NCBI GenBank assembly: GCA_030427925.1
Contig: JAUICJ010000008.1
Coordinates: 54,834-118,833, forward strand
Length of the DNA stretch: 64,000 nt
From: Bacteroidia bacterium
GTDB taxonomy: Bacteria > Bacteroidota > Bacteroidia > Flavobacteriales_D > Sanyastnellaceae
Direction: 5' to 3'
A program made the translations under genes and the position numbers. The notes under the pieces were generated by a model. It saw only the letters and a program-made list of their open reading frames with translations. It did no database searches and had not been told where the DNA came from. Positions 61,630-64,000 of the stretch are shown here, one piece after another (the first letter of the stretch is position 1; each line of letters begins with the position of its first letter).

Positions 61630-62466
61630 ATGCATCCGCTCAACCCCTTCCGCGGTCCCCACGACCTCGCATCGCTGCCCGGCCTGGCGCCCCACATCCG
61701 CGATGGCGTGACCCTCGATTTCGGCGATCCGGTGGCGGTGCGGGCGCTCAACCGGGCGCTCCTCGAAGCGCAGTACGGCATCGCGGGCTGGGATTTCCCG
61801 GCGGACCACCTGACCCCGGCGGTGCCCGGCCGGCTCGACTACCTGCTCCACGTGGCGGACCTGATCGACGCGCCAGCCCCCCTCGACGTGCTCGACCTCG
61901 GCACGGGCGCTTCCTGCATCTACCCGCTCCTCGGCGCGGCGGACCTCGGCTGGCGGTTCCTCGCTTCCGACATCGACCCCGGCTCGGTCGCCGCCGCCCA
62001 GGCCATCGCGGCCGCCAACCCGCGGCTCGCCATTGACGTGCGGCACCAACCCGACCCGTCGGCCTGCTTCCACGGGGTGGTGGGGCGGGGCGAGGTGCTG
62101 GACCTCGTGGTGTGCAACCCGCCGTTTTATGCGGACGCGGCCGAGGCCGCTGCGGAGGCGGCGCGGAAGGGGGGCGAGGGCGCTTTCGCCGGCAAGGGGA
62201 ACGAACTGCATTGCGACGGGGGCGAGCACGGCTTCCTGCATCGGATGGCGCGGGAGAGCCGGGATTGGGGGCATCGGGTGTTTTGGTTCAGCGCGCTCGT
62301 GGCGAAGAAGGAGCACGTGGGCGGGTTGGAGCGGTCGCTGCGGAAGTTGGGCGCGACGCGCGTGGAGGTGCTGCCGTTGGCCGTGGGCCAAAAGGTGGCG
62401 CGCGTGGTGGCGTGGACGCACTTGCCGGAGGCGCAGCAGCGGGAGTGGCGCCGGTTCCGGTGGTAA
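61630..62466 (+). CDS. rlmF: 23S rRNA (adenine-1618-N6)-methyltransferase
   Basis: A 278-residue SAM-dependent methyltransferase matching RlmF. Features are HPLNPFRGPHDLASLPGLAP at the start (the HPRNxHxxGYDF-like opening), the SAM motif LDLGTGASCIYPLLGA, and DLVVCNPPFYADAAEAAAEA with the NPPF catalytic motif of N6-adenine methyltransferases. The end (QQREWRRFRW) is also RlmF-like. CATCTTTG lies 4 nt before the ATG and the start is divergent from the SGNH gene at 33 nt. Confidence 0.93.
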   Translation: MHPLNPFRGPHDLASLPGLAPHIRDGVTLDFGDPVAVRALNRALLEAQYGIAGWDFPADHLTPAVPGRLDYLLHVADLIDAPAPLDVLDLGTGASCIYPLLGAADLGWRFLASDIDPGSVAAAQAIAAANPRLAIDVRHQPDPSACFHGVVGRGEVLDLVVCNPPFYADAAEAAAEAARKGGEGAFAGKGNELHCDGGEHGFLHRMARESRDWGHRVFWFSALVAKKEHVGGLERSLRKLGATRVEVLPLAVGQKVARVVAWTHLPEAQQREWRRFRW

Positions 62467-62475
62467 TTTGCGCCC

Positions 62476-63039
62476 ATGAAGTTGCACGCCGTTTTGGAGG
62501 CCTTGGGCCAAACCGACATCCACCTGATCGACCAGTTCATGAAAGGCCGATTTGAGCACGCGCGTTCCGTGCTCGACGCGGGCGCCGGGCGGGGGCGCAA
62601 CCTGCGCTTGTTCGCGGGCATGCGGCGGGTGGCGGTCGACCCCGATGCGGAGCGGCTGGGCGACCTGCCGAGCGACGTGGAGCGGCACGTGGGGCGGGTG
62701 CAGGACTTCGATTGGGCGCCGGAGTTCGATGTCGTCATCAGTTGCGCGGTGCTGCACTTCGCGGCGTCGGAGGCCGAATTCGAGGCGATGCTCCGGGCCT
62801 GCTGGTCGGCGGTGGCGCCAGGGGGCGTGCTGTTCGTGCGGACCGCCGCGGTCGGGGGCGACTTCACGGTGGGGGATGGGGTGGTGCCGTGGTGCTTGGC
62901 GGAGGCGGACTTTGCCGCGTGGACGGAGCGGCTCGGGGCCGAGTGGGTGGAGCCGCTGCGGACCTCGGTCGTGGCGGGCGGGCGGTCGATGGCCACGTGG
63001 GTGCTGCGCAAGCCGGGTGGGGCTATCTTCGCACCGTGA
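62476..63039 (+). CDS. Class I SAM-dependent methyltransferase
   Basis: A 187-residue methyltransferase of the small Tam/UbiE-like type. SAM-binding motif I is VLDAGAGRGRNLRLFAGM, followed by AVDPDAERLGDLP and motif IV DVVISCAVLHFAASEAEFEA. GGVLFVRTAAVGG is motif V-like. Substrate is unknown; similar Bacteroidota proteins are annotated only as methyltransferases. TAATTTGC lies 4 nt before the ATG, and the stop overlaps the GTG start of rluF (GTGA). Confidence 0.85.
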   Translation: MKLHAVLEALGQTDIHLIDQFMKGRFEHARSVLDAGAGRGRNLRLFAGMRRVAVDPDAERLGDLPSDVERHVGRVQDFDWAPEFDVVISCAVLHFAASEAEFEAMLRACWSAVAPGGVLFVRTAAVGGDFTVGDGVVPWCLAEADFAAWTERLGAEWVEPLRTSVVAGGRSMATWVLRKPGGAIFAP

Positions 63040-63761
63040 CGCGATTGAACAAATACCTTTCCGAGGTGGGCTACTGTTCCCGCCGCGCGGCCGACAAACT
63101 CATCGAGGAGGGCCGAATTACCATCAACGGCAAGCTCCCCGAGTTGGGGGTGAAGGTCGCTGAAGGGGACGTTGTGGCCGTGGATGGCGAGCCGGTCGGG
63201 GCGCAGGTGGGGGCGGAGGAGTTGGGGGAGCGGGTGTATTTGGCCTTCCACAAACCGGTGGGCATCGTGTGCACCACGGACCGGCGCGAGCGCGACAACA
63301 TCGTCGATTACATCAATCACAAGGAGCGGATTTTTCCCGTCGGCCGGCTGGATAAACCCTCCGAAGGGCTCATCTTGCTGACAAACGACGGCGACATCGT
63401 CAACAAGATCCTGCGCGCGCGGAACCACCACGAAAAGGAGTACCTCGTGCAGGTGGACCGGCCGCTGCGCCGCGATTTTGTGGAGCGGATGGCGGGCGGG
63501 TTGCCCATCCTCGATACGGTCACGCGGCCGTGTTTTGTCGAGCAAACTGGCCGCCAGTCTTTCCGCATCATCCTGACGCAAGGGTTGAATCGCCAAATCC
63601 GGCGCATGTGCGAATTCCTCGGCTACGAGGTGACGCGGCTCAAGCGGATTCGGATCATGAACATCGGGCTCGACTTGCCGGTGGGGGAATGGCGCGACCT
63701 GACGGCGCAGGAGCTGGCGGACTTGCAGCAGCTCGTTTCGGACTCGGCAAAGGAGGCTTGA
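63036..63761 (+). CDS. rluF: 23S rRNA pseudouridine synthase RluF-type
   Basis: A 241-residue RsuA/RluF-family enzyme that isomerises uridine in 23S rRNA (position 2604 in E. coli). N-terminal S4 domain (RLNKYLSEVGYCSRRAADKL), then catalytic motif RIFPVGRLDKPSEGLILLTN with the active Asp, and RNA-binding residues in LTQGLNRQIRRMCEFLGYEV. The GTG start at 63036 is chosen because it directly precedes the conserved TRLNKYLSE, and TATCTTCG lies 4 nt upstream. The stop overlaps the next start as TGATG. Confidence 0.93.
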   Translation: MTRLNKYLSEVGYCSRRAADKLIEEGRITINGKLPELGVKVAEGDVVAVDGEPVGAQVGAEELGERVYLAFHKPVGIVCTTDRRERDNIVDYINHKERIFPVGRLDKPSEGLILLTNDGDIVNKILRARNHHEKEYLVQVDRPLRRDFVERMAGGLPILDTVTRPCFVEQTGRQSFRIILTQGLNRQIRRMCEFLGYEVTRLKRIRIMNIGLDLPVGEWRDLTAQELADLQQLVSDSAKEA

Positions 63762-64000
63762 TGGCGCGGGGGTTGCTCGGGCAATCGGGATTGGTGTTGG
63801 CGGCGAAGGTGTTGGCGGCCGGGGCGGCGTATGTGTTGGCGTGGGCGTTGGGCCGGGTGGCGGGCGTGGAGGCGTTTGGGCGGTTTGAGTTGGTGTTGAC
63901 GTTGTTCGGGATGGCGGCGATGTTGGGGCGTGCGGGGATGGACGGGGCGTGGATTCGGCATGCGCCGCGGTGGCGTGCGGAGGGGGTGGATCGGCGGGGG
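63761..64000 (+). CDS. Polysaccharide flippase-like membrane protein, N-terminal part
   Basis: The frame is open from ATG 63761 to the right edge (80 residues seen). The start MARGLLGQSGLVLAAKVLAA and VEAFGRFELVLTLFGMAAML, with a GRAGMDGAWIRHAP loop, matches the first two helices of Wzx/MurJ-like oligosaccharide flippases. It overlaps the rluF stop (TGATG). Its end lies outside the window. Confidence 0.72.
   Translation, partial: MARGLLGQSGLVLAAKVLAAGAAYVLAWALGRVAGVEAFGRFELVLTLFGMAAMLGRAGMDGAWIRHAPRWRAEGVDRRG

Overview
The window looks like a piece of a GC-rich Bacteroidota chromosome, most likely a Flavobacteriales-like lineage. Supporting signs are type IX secretion (T9SS) sorting tails on at least three secreted proteins, a SusC/HmuR-type TonB receptor flanked by two HmuY-like proteins, FISUMP-domain surface proteins, membrane-bound AraC and LuxR one-component regulators, menaquinone synthesis (MenB), and -7 boxes of the form TAnnTTTG with no Shine-Dalgarno signals. 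I cannot name a species.

Layout. 0-6.6 kb holds the end of holA, two tandem OmpA-family proteins, an MFS exporter divergent from L-2-hydroxyglutarate oxidase, a Cys-rich secreted peptide and tRNA-Ser(GCU) with a clear promoter and terminator. 6.6-9.3 kb is gene-poor and decayed: one lipoprotein, one outer-membrane protein, an EGF-like remnant and two empty stretches. 9.3-10.4 kb is a serine hydrolase. 10.5-21.3 kb is the highlight, a tightly overlapping plus-strand operon: cytochrome b-like membrane protein, [Fe-S]/FAD/NAD(P) oxidoreductase fused in frame to a 20-haem cytochrome, 16-haem cytochrome, outer-membrane beta-barrel, lipoprotein, the haem-attachment protein CcsBA and a small membrane protein. 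Read together these could carry electrons from cytoplasmic NAD(P)H across the inner membrane and periplasm to the outer membrane, with a dedicated maturation factor.

21-39 kb holds menB, a membrane AraC-type sensor, a fused PlsC-GNAT acyltransferase, a glycerophosphodiesterase, a haem-uptake operon (HmuY-like, TonB receptor, HmuY-like), a Gfo/Idh/MocA oxidoreductase, a DEAD-box helicase and several secreted proteins. 39-44 kb holds a mobile mystery protein A/B (XRE-Fic) pair, arsM, AhpD-like and YdjM-like proteins and a PhnA-type zinc-ribbon protein. 44-60 kb is a surface-protein and regulator region: an S8 protease with a fragment of a second copy beside it, a LuxR regulator that is two membrane sensors fused end to end, two FISUMP proteins (one with an AT-rich tail, one cut by a nonsense codon), an AraC-TPR regulator and a decayed IS1595-type transposase. 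60-64 kb holds a secreted protein, an SGNH hydrolase with a T9SS tail, rlmF, a methyltransferase, rluF and the start of a flippase.

Two architectural habits recur. Many start codons sit 4-7 nt after a TAnnTTTG-like box, which suggests widespread leaderless mRNAs. Almost every convergent gene pair ends within 0-25 bp of its neighbour. A dispersed element of about 40-86 bp, centred on GTGGGGATTTCAATT, occurs at four or more intergenic sites.
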